Assembly (NCBI GenBank): GCA_946403965.1
Contig: CAMJBT010000004.1
Span: 1 to 64,000, forward strand
Direction: 5' to 3'
DNA length: 64,000 nucleotides
Source of the DNA: an uncultured Pseudobutyrivibrio sp.
GTDB lineage: Bacteria > Bacillota > Clostridia > Lachnospirales > Lachnospiraceae
In this document: piece after piece, positions 17,018-25,886 of the stretch
Layout of the letters: every line of letters starts with the position of its first letter
Numbering within the stretch: position 1 is the stretch's first letter
The notes under the pieces: generated by a model
Told to the model about the DNA's origin: nothing
Seen by the model: only the letters and a program-made list of their open reading frames with translations
Database searches by the model: none
Program-made: the position numbers and the translations under genes

Positions 17018-18595
17018 ATGTTAAGAGATGGTAAAATTTGGATAGCTAATACTTCTGAAGGCCAGCCTGTTTATATGCTACCTAAAATGGCAAATCGTCA
17101 TGGCTTGATAGCAGGTGCAACTGGTACTGGTAAGACGATTACATTGAAGGTTCTAGCAGAATCCTTTTCAGATATGGGAGTACCGGTTTTTTTGGCTGAT
17201 GTAAAAGGGGATATTGCTGGAATGCTTGAGGCTGGAGTGGACAGTGATAATATGCAGGAGCGTATAAAGCGGTTTGGGCTCAGTGATTTTGGTTTTGAAT
17301 ATCACAGATATCCTACAACTCTTTGGGATGTATTTGGAAAAAATGGTATACAGGTTCGAACTACAATTACTGAAATGGGGCCATTGCTTTTATCTAGAAT
17401 TCTTGACTTAAATGACACCCAGAGTGATATTCTTACAATTGTGTTTAAAATAGCAGACGATAATAATCTTGCTCTGATAGATACCAAAGATTTAAAGGCT
17501 ATGCTGAATTATGTAGCTGAAAATGGCAAAGAGTTTGCAGCAGAGTATGGAAATTTGAGTAAGCAAAGCATTGGCGCCATTCAGCGTGCTGTAGTAGCAC
17601 TTGAATTGGAGGGGGGAGAAAAATTCTTTGGAGAACAGGCAATCGACATTAGAGATTGGTTTTCTGTAGGTGAGCAGGGACGTGGAATGATTCATATCTT
17701 AGATAGTCAGAGTTTGATAAATAATGGAACGCTATATTCTACATTCCTACTTTGGATGCTTTCTGAATTATTTGAGACTATGCCTGAGGTAGGGGATTTG
17801 GAAAAGCCAAAAATGGTATTTTTCTTTGATGAAGCACACCTATTATTTAAAGATACTCCAAAACCACTGATTGAAAAAATTGAACAGGTGGTAAAACTTA
17901 TTCGTTCAAAAGGAATTGGAATTTATTTTGTCACACAGAATCCACGTGATATTCCAGATGGAGTTTTGGCCCAGCTTGGTAACAAAGTTCAGCACGCACT
18001 TCATGCATATACTCCTTCTGATCAGAAGGCTGTTAAGGCTGCTGCTGATTCATTTAGGGAAAATCCAGAATTCAAAACTGCTGATGTGATTGAGGCTCTT
18101 GGTACAGGTGAGGCAGTAGTTTCATTCCTTCAGGAGGATGGTACTCCAGGAATAGTTGACAAAGTTTTTATTCTTCCTCCACAGTCAAAAATGGGTGGTA
18201 TTGATGACGGTGTACGCGATACTGCAATCAAATCAAGTCTTCTTTATACCAAGTACTCAAATTATTTTGATCCTGAATCAGCTTCAGAATTGATTGAAAG
18301 AATGGGCATCGAAAAGGCTAAGGCAGAGGCTGATGCAAAGGAACAGGAAGCTGCAGCAAAACAGCAGGCAAAGGAAGAAGCTGCAGCAGCAAAGGCTGAA
18401 GCAAGAGAAAAGGAAAAGGAAGCCAATCGTAAGAAACGTGCAGCAAAATCTGTGGGAACCACAGTTGCTGGTACAGTAGGACGAGAGGTAGGAAAAAAGG
18501 TAGGAAAGCAGCTTGGAGGAAAGTTTGGACAAACACTTGGTGGAAACACAGGAGCCCAGTTGTTTAGAGGAATATTAAATACCTTGTTGAAATAA
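17018..18595 (+). CDS. HerA-like/DUF853 ATPase (YjgR family)
   Basis: About 525 residues. A HerA/FtsK-superfamily ATPase with Walker A LIAGATGTGKTITLK (about residue 35), Walker B KMVFFFDEAHLLF, and the downstream FVTQNPRDIPDGVLAQLGNKVQHAL segment diagnostic of the DUF853/YjgR family. The C-terminus is an Ala/Lys/Glu-rich coiled coil (about 425-475) followed by a Gly-rich tail with repeated VGxxVGxxxG, possibly membrane- or self-associating. An in-frame TTG exists at 17012, but GGAGGAGG is best spaced (7 bases) for ATG 17018. The function in vivo is unknown; it is sometimes annotated as a helicase. It stands alone between a terminator and the transglutaminase-like gene. Confidence 0.88.
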   Translation: MLRDGKIWIANTSEGQPVYMLPKMANRHGLIAGATGTGKTITLKVLAESFSDMGVPVFLADVKGDIAGMLEAGVDSDNMQERIKRFGLSDFGFEYHRYPTTLWDVFGKNGIQVRTTITEMGPLLLSRILDLNDTQSDILTIVFKIADDNNLALIDTKDLKAMLNYVAENGKEFAAEYGNLSKQSIGAIQRAVVALELEGGEKFFGEQAIDIRDWFSVGEQGRGMIHILDSQSLINNGTLYSTFLLWMLSELFETMPEVGDLEKPKMVFFFDEAHLLFKDTPKPLIEKIEQVVKLIRSKGIGIYFVTQNPRDIPDGVLAQLGNKVQHALHAYTPSDQKAVKAAADSFRENPEFKTADVIEALGTGEAVVSFLQEDGTPGIVDKVFILPPQSKMGGIDDGVRDTAIKSSLLYTKYSNYFDPESASELIERMGIEKAKAEADAKEQEAAAKQQAKEEAAAAKAEAREKEKEANRKKRAAKSVGTTVAGTVGREVGKKVGKQLGGKFGQTLGGNTGAQLFRGILNTLLK

Positions 18596-18676
18596 CCGGT
18601 AACAATATTTGACGTGTCACTTCATGATTGTTAAAATTAATTTCGAGCGTAAATGAACGTTCGGGAGAATATAATC

Positions 18677-19933
18677 ATGGAAAGAGATGTCAGACAAAAA
18701 GGACATAAACGTATACATAAGAAAAAAAGGAGAAATAGGCTTTTCACTGTAGGCGTAGTGGCTGTTTTATTTGGCTGCGCTGGGGTGGGAGCCTATTTTT
18801 ATCATGATTATTCATCAAGAGTATATAGTAATTGTGTGGTAGAGCTAGGTGGCGAAGTTAAGGCTTCAGATTTTTTGAAAAACCCAGCTAAGGACGCCGC
18901 TTTCACTTCGGATACTGTGATTATTACCGACTATGTAGGTACCTATGATGTGGGGATTGTTTCTGGACCATATACATACAAGTGTAAGCTTGAGGTGACA
19001 GATACCACTGCTCCAGAGCTCAAAGTAAAAAGTCTCACCCGCACAAAAGAAGAAATCCCGGGAGCAAAGGACTTTGTGGAAGAGGTTAGTGATGCTTCAG
19101 GAGATGTTACTGTCTATTTTAAAAATGCCATTAGCTTTGACAACTATGGAAAGATTCCAGTGGTAATTGTTGCAGAGGATGCATCAGGAAACAAGACTGA
19201 AGCTGATGCTACATTAAATCTTGTGGAAGAATACGATATTACTCCACCTGTTATTGAAGGACAGCTGGACAAGGTTGTATATGTTGGAAAAAGTGCAAGC
19301 TTTAAATCAGGGGTGACAGTTACGGACAATGTTGATACTGACATAGAGGTTCAGGTGGACAGTAGTCATGTGGATTTGAACACCCCTGGTGAATATACAG
19401 TTATTTACACCGCAGAGGATTCCATGGGAAACATGGATTTAGTAGAAGGAAAAATAACTGTGATTGAACAGCTTTATACAGAAGAACAGGTATATGCGTT
19501 GGCTGATGAAATCCTTGCTAATATAATCAAGCCTGATATGTCAGATTATGACAAGGCTCATGCCATCTATGTATGGATTCAAGGAAATATAGGTTACAGC
19601 GAAAGTGAGGATAGAGATGATTGGCTTAAAGGGGCATATGATGGACTTACCAATCGTCATGGTGACTGCTACAATTACTTTGCTGTAGGCAAAGCACTTC
19701 TTACCAGAGCAGGAATAAAGAACGAAGATATAGAAATTATTCCAACAGCCACAAGACATCATTTTTGGAGCGTCATAGATTGTGGTGAAGGCTGGCGTCA
19801 TTTTGACTGTACACCACGTCATGACAAAACATTCAAGGGTTTTTATATCACGGATGAAGACTTGATGGCTTATTCAAACCAGCACTATCGATCACACAAT
19901 TATGATAGGGAGAAATATACATACTTTAACTAA
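18677..19933 (+). CDS. Membrane-anchored transglutaminase-like protein with Ig-like repeats
   Basis: 418 residues from ATG 18677, which has GGGAG 9 bases upstream; an in-frame ATG at 18653 is poorly served. A very basic N-terminus (HKRIHKKKRRN) precedes one membrane helix, leaving the rest outside the cell. The ectodomain holds beta-rich modules with the bacterial Ig/HYR-type signatures VTDTTAPELKV, VAEDASGNKTEAD, DITPPVIEG and YTAEDSMGNMD. Then comes a C-terminal transglutaminase-like papain fold with Cys in RHGDCYNYFAVG, His in RHHFWSV and Asp in HFDCTPR. Such proteins remodel or crosslink wall or surface material; the substrate is unknown. Confidence 0.82.
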   Translation: MERDVRQKGHKRIHKKKRRNRLFTVGVVAVLFGCAGVGAYFYHDYSSRVYSNCVVELGGEVKASDFLKNPAKDAAFTSDTVIITDYVGTYDVGIVSGPYTYKCKLEVTDTTAPELKVKSLTRTKEEIPGAKDFVEEVSDASGDVTVYFKNAISFDNYGKIPVVIVAEDASGNKTEADATLNLVEEYDITPPVIEGQLDKVVYVGKSASFKSGVTVTDNVDTDIEVQVDSSHVDLNTPGEYTVIYTAEDSMGNMDLVEGKITVIEQLYTEEQVYALADEILANIIKPDMSDYDKAHAIYVWIQGNIGYSESEDRDDWLKGAYDGLTNRHGDCYNYFAVGKALLTRAGIKNEDIEIIPTATRHHFWSVIDCGEGWRHFDCTPRHDKTFKGFYITDEDLMAYSNQHYRSHNYDREKYTYFN

Positions 19934-19949
19934 ATTTTACGATGGGGTT

Positions 19950-19963
19950 ATCGCGTAAGCGAT
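19950..19963 (+). promoter_or_regulatory. Small GTAA-loop hairpin next to the ribosome site of the racemase gene
   Basis: ATCGC/GCGAT stem with a GTAA (GNRA-type) tetraloop, ending exactly 13 bases before ATG 19977. The SGNH gene of the same operon has an equivalent hairpin 13 bases before its own start. It may influence translation initiation or mRNA stability. Confidence 0.35.
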
Positions 19964-19976
19964 TAATGAGGATGTA

Positions 19977-20693
19977 ATGAAAAAACTAGGAATAATCGGT
20001 GGCTTAGGACCTATGGCTACGGCCTATTTTATGCGACGTATTATTGAGCTTACCGATGCAAAGACAGATCAGGAAAATATCGAAATGATAATATACAACT
20101 GTCCATCGATTCCAGATAGGACAGGATATATTTTGGGTAAGAGCTGCGAAAGTCCATTACCTAAAATTGTAGAATTGGCTCAGTCATTGGAAAGGCAGAA
20201 CGTAGATTATATTGCAATGCCATGTATCACTGCTCATTATTTTCATGACCAGCTTGCCGACAGTGTGTTTATTCCTGTTAGCAATGGCATCAAAGAAGCT
20301 GCCGAGTATCTTACTTATCATCATATTTTTAAAGTCGGAATTATGGCCACAGACGGTACAGCATCAATGCATTTGTTTGATTCTGTATTCAAAAATTATG
20401 ACATAAGCTGTATTTATCCAGATGAGACCGGGCAGAAAAAGGTTATGAGTCTGATATACGAGGATGTCAAAGCTGGTATGCCAGTAAATATGGAAGCTTT
20501 TATGGAAGTTAAAAATCAGTTGTTGAATTCTGGGGCTGAAGTTGTAATACTGGGATGTACTGAGCTTTCAATAATTAAACGAGACAATAATGTAGGTGCT
20601 GGCGTGCTTGATATAGTGGATGTGCTTGCGGCAGATTGTGTCATAAAATGTGCCAAGCCACGTCCTGCTTGCACTGATTTAATTACAAAATAA
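19977..20693 (+). CDS. Aspartate/glutamate racemase family protein
   Basis: A 238-residue PLP-independent amino acid racemase of the Asp/Glu/hydantoin racemase superfamily. KLGIIGGLGPMAT is the family start, and the two catalytic Cys are visible in AMPCITAHYFHD (PCxTAH) and VILGCTELSII. It would interconvert L- and D-Asp or D-Glu; which amino acid is not readable. It is the first gene of the dlt-like operon, 36 bases before the adenylation enzyme gene. The likely job is supplying a D-amino acid for surface esterification, which would be unusual since canonical Dlt uses D-Ala. The start is supported by GAGG and the family N-terminus. Confidence 0.87.
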   Translation: MKKLGIIGGLGPMATAYFMRRIIELTDAKTDQENIEMIIYNCPSIPDRTGYILGKSCESPLPKIVELAQSLERQNVDYIAMPCITAHYFHDQLADSVFIPVSNGIKEAAEYLTYHHIFKVGIMATDGTASMHLFDSVFKNYDISCIYPDETGQKKVMSLIYEDVKAGMPVNMEAFMEVKNQLLNSGAEVVILGCTELSIIKRDNNVGAGVLDIVDVLAADCVIKCAKPRPACTDLITK

Positions 20694-20728
20694 AAGAGAC
20701 CCGTTTTAGTGGTTGAAGAGGTAATAAA

Positions 20729-22234
20729 ATGCAAAACAATGTACTAGACTATTTAGACAACAGCCTGGCTAGAGTTCCAGACAAAATCGCATATGCGGAT
20801 GATGAGGTAAAGCTTACCTTTTCTGATGTAAAAAGGATTATGGATTCTGTAGGTACAGGTTTATTAAACAAAGGGTGCAGCCGTGAGCCGGTTATAGTAT
20901 TTATGAAAAAGAGTCCAAATACTATTGCGACTTTCTTTGGAGTTATTAATGCTGGATGCTATTATGTTCCTATTGATAGTGAAATGCCAGCCACACGAAT
21001 AAATCTTATTCTTGAAAACTGCAAACCAAAAGTAATTATTTGTGATGAAAGTACAATCGCCATTGCAAATGAATTTGGTTATAAGGCTGATATAGTTCTT
21101 TTCTCAGATATCGTAAATACGAATCCAGATGAATCTGCACTTTCATTAGTTAGAAAAAAGACTATAGATACAGATCCAATCTATATCGTATTTACATCAG
21201 GCTCCACAGGAGTGCCAAAGGGTGTATGTGCATGTCATCGTTCTGTAATTGATTATATCGAGCAGCTTTCAGAGACTCTTGGGTTCAACGAAGATACAAT
21301 TTTTGGAAATCAGACTCCTCTTTACTTTGATGCATGCTTGAAAGAGCTTTATCCAACATTAAAGTTTGGGGCTACCACATATCTGATTCCACATTCGTAT
21401 TTCATGTTCCCTATAAAGCTTGTGGAATATATTAATGAACATAATATTAATACAGTATGTTGGGTTGTTTCGGCACTTACAATGATTAGTGCTTTTGCAA
21501 CCTTCGACACAGTGGTTCCTCACACTTTGAGGACTATTGCTTTTGGTAGTGAAGTATTTCCTATCAAGCAATTTAGATTGTGGAGAGCTGCTGTTCCTGA
21601 AGCAAGGTTTTTCAATCTTTATGGACCAACTGAAGGTACAGGAATGTGCTGTTATTATCCAGTAGAAAGAGAATTTGCTGATGATGAAGTGATTCCTGTT
21701 GGGTTTCCATTCAAGAATACAGAGATTTTACTTTTAAAAGAGGATAACACTTTGGCAGCACCAGGAGAACAGGGAGAAATCTGTATCCGCGGTACATCAG
21801 TTACTTTGGGTTATTACAATAATCCTGAAAAAACAAGTGAGGCTTATGTTCAAAACCCACTTAATACTGCCTATCCAGAAATCATTTATCGTACAGGCGA
21901 TATTGGTCATATTAATGAACGCGGCGAGCTTGTGTTCCATTCTCGAAAGGATTTTCAAATTAAGCATATGGGGCACCGCATAGAACTTGGCGAGATAGAA
22001 GCAAATGTAAATCTTGTGCCAGAGATAAAGCTCAGTGGCTGTATTTATGCCAAGGAACAGAGTAAAATTGTTCTTTATTATGTTGGCGATATTACAGAGG
22101 GAGATCTTATCAAAGCCCTCAAGACAAAGCTTCCACGCTATATGCTTCCAAATAAAGTCAATCGTTTGGAGGAAATGCCTTTTACAGCGAATGGAAAAAT
22201 TGATCGTGTGACATTAAGTAAGATGTATAAATAG
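20729..22234 (+). CDS. DltA-like amino acid adenylation enzyme (carrier protein ligase)
   Basis: A 501-residue ANL-superfamily enzyme that activates an amino acid as an adenylate and loads it on a carrier protein. Core motifs: A3 VFTSGSTGVPKG, A5 NLYGPTEGTG, A7 YRTGDIG, A8 KHMGHRIELGEIE and A10 FTANGKIDR with the catalytic Lys. The order next to a carrier protein, MBOAT and SGNH gene matches dltABCD. In DltA a Cys in the FCGE segment (Cys269 in the Bacillus cereus enzyme) contributes to D-Ala selectivity. The matching segment here reads FGSEVFP, so the Cys is absent, consistent with a different amino acid. Specificity is inference. Confidence 0.85.
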   Translation: MQNNVLDYLDNSLARVPDKIAYADDEVKLTFSDVKRIMDSVGTGLLNKGCSREPVIVFMKKSPNTIATFFGVINAGCYYVPIDSEMPATRINLILENCKPKVIICDESTIAIANEFGYKADIVLFSDIVNTNPDESALSLVRKKTIDTDPIYIVFTSGSTGVPKGVCACHRSVIDYIEQLSETLGFNEDTIFGNQTPLYFDACLKELYPTLKFGATTYLIPHSYFMFPIKLVEYINEHNINTVCWVVSALTMISAFATFDTVVPHTLRTIAFGSEVFPIKQFRLWRAAVPEARFFNLYGPTEGTGMCCYYPVEREFADDEVIPVGFPFKNTEILLLKEDNTLAAPGEQGEICIRGTSVTLGYYNNPEKTSEAYVQNPLNTAYPEIIYRTGDIGHINERGELVFHSRKDFQIKHMGHRIELGEIEANVNLVPEIKLSGCIYAKEQSKIVLYYVGDITEGDLIKALKTKLPRYMLPNKVNRLEEMPFTANGKIDRVTLSKMYK

Positions 22235-22246
22235 GAGGATAATTAA

Positions 22247-22480
22247 ATGAATGAATTAATCGAAATTTTAAATGACTTACACCCAGAGGTAGATTTTACA
22301 ACAGAAAAGGGGCTGGTAACTGGAGGAGTACTTGATTCTTTTGATATCGTTTCACTTATTTCTGAAATCAACGAAGAATTTGATGTAACCATCCAAGCTG
22401 CAGAGCTTACACCAGAGAACTTTGATTCTGCTGAGACAATCTATGCACTTATCAAATCAAAACTAGATGATGAGGATTAA
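22247..22480 (+). CDS. DltC-like acyl/peptidyl carrier protein
   Basis: A 77-residue four-helix carrier protein. GGVLDSFDIVSLI provides the conserved DS(F/L) with the Ser (about residue 31) that receives the 4'-phosphopantetheine arm. The rest is acidic, as in ACP and DltC. It follows the adenylation enzyme by 12 bases (AGGAGGATAATTAA ribosome site) and precedes the MBOAT gene by 4, so its cargo is expected to be the aminoacyl thioester made by the enzyme at 20729. Confidence 0.9.
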   Translation: MNELIEILNDLHPEVDFTTEKGLVTGGVLDSFDIVSLISEINEEFDVTIQAAELTPENFDSAETIYALIKSKLDDED

Positions 22481-22484
22481 TTAA

Positions 22485-24077
22485 ATGCTATTTACAAGCT
22501 ACGAATTCTTAGGATTTTTGCTAATAGTATTCATATTGTATTATCTATTGCCAGGAAGGGCCCAATGGTCCTTCCTGCTTCTTGCAAGTTATGTTTTCTA
22601 TTTCATTGCAGATCCTAGATACCTGATTTTTATTGCCATTACAACGGCGAGCACTTTTTTTGCAGCCAAGCTTATTTCTGATAAAAAAGTTTCATTTGAT
22701 GTATGGTTCAAAGAACATAAAAAGGAATATGAAAAAGATGAGAGAAAAGCTTTAAAAGCAAAGGAACATGCTGTTGAAAAAAAGATATTTTTGTGTTGCC
22801 TACTATTTAACTTAGGTATACTTGCAGTTACAAAATACACAAATTTTACTATTGCCAATATCAATAATATTATTGGAGCCTTTGGAAATAAGGGAACATT
22901 ATCCTTTGTGGATTTGGTCATTCCTATGGGTATTTCATTCTATACCTTTCAGTCCATGGGGTATTTGATTGATGTATACAATGGCAAGTTTGAAGCACAG
23001 AAGAATCCCTTCAAATTTGCTTTGTTTGTTTCCTTCTTCCCACAGCTTGTGCAAGGGCCTATAAGCCGCTATTCGGATTTGAGTCAGACCTTGTTTGAAG
23101 AGCACCGATTTGAATGGCGTACAGTTTCATTTGGTTTGGAGAGGATTCTTTGGGGCTTTTTCAAAAAGCTTGTTATTGCAGACAGAATTCTTGTGCCAGT
23201 GCAGGCCATCATAGGAAATCCAGATACATATTCTGGCTGGTATGCTTTTGCAGGGGCCATGTTTTATGCACTTGAACTTTATGCTGATTTTACAGGTGGA
23301 ATAGATATTACAATAGGTGTTGCAGAGACCATGGGAATTAAGGTCACTGAAAACTTTATTCGACCATATTTTTCAAAAAATATAAAAGAATATTGGAATC
23401 GTTGGCATATCACAATGGGTACCTGGTTTACCGACTACATTTTCTATCCAATCAGTGCAAGTCAATTTATGATGAAGCTTTCTAAAAAAAGTAGAGCCAG
23501 ACTTGGAAATAATCTTGGTAAAAGAGTGCCTGTATATTTATCAAGCTTTATAGTTTGGTTTACTACAGGTATATGGCATGGCGCCAGCTGGAACTTTATC
23601 GTATGGGGACTTGGCAACTTTGTAGTAATTATGGTTTCTCAGGAGTTAGAGCCTTTCTACCGTTGGTTCCACAGCAAGGTTAACGTAGAATACACTTTTG
23701 GCTGGAAGTTATTTAGAGTGGTTCGAACAGTACTTATTATGTCAAGTCTTCGTATGTTTGACTGTTACAGAGATGTTCCACTTACCTTCAAAATGTTTGG
23801 AAGCATATTTACAAAATCTCACTTGTCACAGTTAAATGCTGATGCATTCATAGGAATGGGCATTGCTGCAGAAGACTATCTGGTTGTGTTCCTGGCAATG
23901 CTTTTGCTTGTTACTGTTAGTCTTATTCAAAGAAGTGGCAGTGTTCGTGCTAAAATTGCATCTAAAGCAGCACCTGTTCGTTTTATTATTTGGTACGGTC
24001 TTTTTATGGCTACCTTAATTTTTGGAGCCTATGGAATTGGCTACTCGGCCAGCCAATTTATTTACAATCAATTCTAA
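22485..24077 (+). CDS. MBOAT family acyltransferase, DltB-like
   Basis: A 530-residue polytopic membrane acyltransferase with about eleven membrane segments. MBOAT signatures are PMGISFYTFQSMGYLIDVYNG, the SRYSDL loop, IKEYWNRWHITMGTWFTDYIFYP and FTTGIWHGASWNFIVWG with the catalytic His. An unusual charged loop rich in Lys/Glu (about residues 65-105) lies between early helices. In the Dlt pathway this protein passes the aminoacyl group from carrier protein across the membrane. It is 4 bases from the carrier gene and served by a GAGG inside that gene's end. Confidence 0.9.
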   Translation: MLFTSYEFLGFLLIVFILYYLLPGRAQWSFLLLASYVFYFIADPRYLIFIAITTASTFFAAKLISDKKVSFDVWFKEHKKEYEKDERKALKAKEHAVEKKIFLCCLLFNLGILAVTKYTNFTIANINNIIGAFGNKGTLSFVDLVIPMGISFYTFQSMGYLIDVYNGKFEAQKNPFKFALFVSFFPQLVQGPISRYSDLSQTLFEEHRFEWRTVSFGLERILWGFFKKLVIADRILVPVQAIIGNPDTYSGWYAFAGAMFYALELYADFTGGIDITIGVAETMGIKVTENFIRPYFSKNIKEYWNRWHITMGTWFTDYIFYPISASQFMMKLSKKSRARLGNNLGKRVPVYLSSFIVWFTTGIWHGASWNFIVWGLGNFVVIMVSQELEPFYRWFHSKVNVEYTFGWKLFRVVRTVLIMSSLRMFDCYRDVPLTFKMFGSIFTKSHLSQLNADAFIGMGIAAEDYLVVFLAMLLLVTVSLIQRSGSVRAKIASKAAPVRFIIWYGLFMATLIFGAYGIGYSASQFIYNQF

Positions 24078-24107
24078 CCAAAGCTATCCCCTATATGGGA
24101 AAGTGTG

Positions 24108-24121
24108 ACCGCATTAGCGGT
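24108..24121 (+). promoter_or_regulatory. Small hairpin next to the ribosome site of the SGNH-like gene
   Basis: ACCGC/GCGGT stem with an ATTA loop, ending 13 bases before ATG 24135; another short stem (TCCC/GGGA, about 24087-24100) precedes it. Position and size match the hairpin before the first gene of this operon at 19950-19963. Confidence 0.35.
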
Positions 24122-24134
24122 GGATGAGGGTAAT

Positions 24135-25196
24135 ATGAAAAAATTTATATCTATTTTACTAACTATCACCATATCCATCTCTGGTCTCTTTTTTGCCACC
24201 AAACTCTTAGAACCTAAGTATATGAATGGCATTTTGGAGGGCGCAATGATAAAAGAATACTATGATGATCCAACAGATCACAACGTGGTGTTCATTGGTG
24301 ATTGTGAGCTTTATGAAAATATATCCCCTGTTTATTTATGGGAAAACTATGGAATCAATTCTTATATACGTGGTAGTGCACAGCAACTAATCTGGCAATC
24401 ATACTATCTTGCAGAGGAGACTATCAAACAAGAACATCCGGATATTATTGTTTTTAACGTGCTTTCAATGAAATATAATGAGCCTCAAAATGAGGCCTAT
24501 AACCGAATGTCTATTGATGGAATGAAGTGGTCTTCAAGCAAAATCAATAATATAAAAGCATCAATGACAGAAGATGAGCATTTTATTGACTACGTATTTC
24601 CGTTACTTAGATATCATAGTCGTTGGAGCGATTTGAATACTGACGATGTGGAATATCTATTTGACAGAAACAAGGTTTCCTTTAATGGATATTACATGCG
24701 AGTGGATGTTAAACCTGCGGAAAATGTTCCGGAAGGCAAGCCACTTCCAGATTATATGTTTGGCGAAAACGCATATACGTATCTAGATAAGCTTACAAAA
24801 CTATGCAAGGATAATGATGTACAGCTTATATTGGTGAAGGCACCAACACTTTATCCGTATTGGTACCCTCAGTGGGACGATCAAATCAAAACTTACGCAA
24901 AGAAAAATGATTTGCCATTTATTAATTTCCTTGAGTATCAGGATGAAATGGGTATTGATTGGACCAAGGACACATATGATGGAGGTCTTCATCTAAATCT
25001 TGCAGGAGCGGAAAAGCTTTCCAAATTGTTTGGTGATATTTTAACTCAGGAATACAATGTACCTGACAGACGAGGTGAAGAAGAACTTGATAAATACTGG
25101 GATGGAGTGATTAAACGTTATAATCAGGAAATTGAGCGTCAGACTACAAATCTTGAGCTTTACGGTTCGGTTCATAAACCAGAGGAGAAAAAATAA
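24135..25196 (+). CDS. SGNH-like surface acyl-transfer protein with Cys in the nucleophile position (DltD-like role)
   Basis: 353 residues, with an N-terminal membrane anchor (about residues 3-22) and the rest extracytoplasmic. The SGNH block I is [12 protein letters not shown], with Cys where the catalytic Ser of GDS normally is. The C-terminal [15 protein letters not shown] supplies the D..H pair, and [13 protein letters not shown] looks like the block III/Asn region. An upstream in-frame GTG at 24105 is possible, but GAGGG before ATG 24135 fits better. By position it replaces DltD and probably completes aminoacylation of a surface polymer. The start is preceded by a small hairpin. Confidence 0.8.
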   Translation: MKKFISILLTITISISGLFFATKLLEPKYMNGILEGAMIKEYYDDPTDHNVVFIGDCELYENISPVYLWENYGINSYIRGSAQQLIWQSYYLAEETIKQEHPDIIVFNVLSMKYNEPQNEAYNRMSIDGMKWSSSKINNIKASMTEDEHFIDYVFPLLRYHSRWSDLNTDDVEYLFDRNKVSFNGYYMRVDVKPAENVPEGKPLPDYMFGENAYTYLDKLTKLCKDNDVQLILVKAPTLYPYWYPQWDDQIKTYAKKNDLPFINFLEYQDEMGIDWTKDTYDGGLHLNLAGAEKLSKLFGDILTQEYNVPDRRGEEELDKYWDGVIKRYNQEIERQTTNLELYGSVHKPEEKK

Positions 25197-25645
25197 TGAA
25201 ATTTGTTATACAAAGGGTAAATGAAGCTTCGGTAGCAGTTGATGGCAAGACAATTGGTGAGATAAAAAAAGGTTTTCTTGTATTTATTGGTGTTGCTGAT
25301 TCAGATACAAAAGAAATCGCAGACAAGATGGTAAAGAAGCTTTTAGGACTTAGAATTTTTGATGATGAAAATGACAAAATAAATCTTTCACTTACAGATG
25401 TGGGAGGGGAATTGCTTCTTATTTCACAGTTCACACTATATGCAAACTGCAAGAAAGGATATCGTCCATCATTTATTGAAGCTGGTGCACCAGATTTTGC
25501 TAATGAAATGTATGAATATATTATTGAATCATGCAAAGCTTCTGGTTATCATGTTGAGACAGGTGAATTTGGAGCAGACATGAAAGTATCCCTTATCAAT
25601 GATGGTCCATTTACTATAGTTTTAGATTCATCAGATATTTGTTAA
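25196..25645 (+). CDS. dtd: D-aminoacyl-tRNA deacylase
   Basis: A 149-residue Dtd that hydrolyses D-aminoacyl-tRNA and protects translation from D-amino acids. The signature [17 protein letters not shown] and the C-terminal NDGPFT (the GlyPro motif region, usually NGPVT/NDGPVT) are clear, and length is normal. Its ATG overlaps the stop of the SGNH-like gene (TAATG), so it is the translationally coupled last gene of the dlt-like operon. That location is functionally sensible if the operon raises a cytosolic D-amino acid. It is followed by a terminator. Confidence 0.93.
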   Translation: MKFVIQRVNEASVAVDGKTIGEIKKGFLVFIGVADSDTKEIADKMVKKLLGLRIFDDENDKINLSLTDVGGELLLISQFTLYANCKKGYRPSFIEAGAPDFANEMYEYIIESCKASGYHVETGEFGADMKVSLINDGPFTIVLDSSDIC

Positions 25646-25666
25646 TAGTAAAAAGAAAGTTATATT

Positions 25667-25712
25667 TTAAATCACCTCTATCTTTTCAAAAGAGATAGAG
25701 GTGATTTTTTAT
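25667..25712 (+). terminator. Intrinsic terminator ending the dlt-like operon
   Basis: AAATCACCTCTATC pairs with GATAGAGGTGATTT around a T/A-rich loop, followed by a T run at about 25705-25710. It also lies just past the stop of the minus-strand gene at 25716-25886 and may serve both strands, though the minus-side T run is poor. Confidence 0.9.
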
Positions 25713-25715
25713 AGT

Positions 25716-25886
25716 TTAAATGCATTTGTTAAAAAAGTGAATTCTCGGTAGGAATCCTTTGGAAAGAAAGGTATGCAAAAGTCCTGGTTTTTGTTCAATC
25801 ATCTTTACCAGATCCTCTTTATAATGTCCTTCTCTGTATGCTAGAACAAGTTTAGATTCCATTTTCTTAATGTTTTCTTCATTCAT
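25716..25886 (-). CDS. 56-residue hypothetical protein
   Basis: A small minus-strand gene: ATG at 25886 (complement), stop TAA at 25716. A textbook AGGAGG lies 8 bases upstream of the start. The product begins MNEENIKKMESKLVLAYREG, is amphipathic and mostly helical for the first 30 residues, and ends in a hydrophobic/basic FLPRIHFFNKCI segment. I recognise no family and see no signal peptide. It converges with dtd and occupies an otherwise unexplained gap, so the ribosome site and plausible protein make it likely to be real. Confidence 0.6.
   Translation of the reverse strand: MNEENIKKMESKLVLAYREGHYKEDLVKMIEQKPGLLHTFLSKGFLPRIHFFNKCI

Noticed and set aside
18262..18549. Several overlapping ORFs antisense to the C-terminus of the HerA-like ATPase
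   Set aside because: Low-complexity antisense of the Ala/Lys-rich coiled coil; typical shadow frames.
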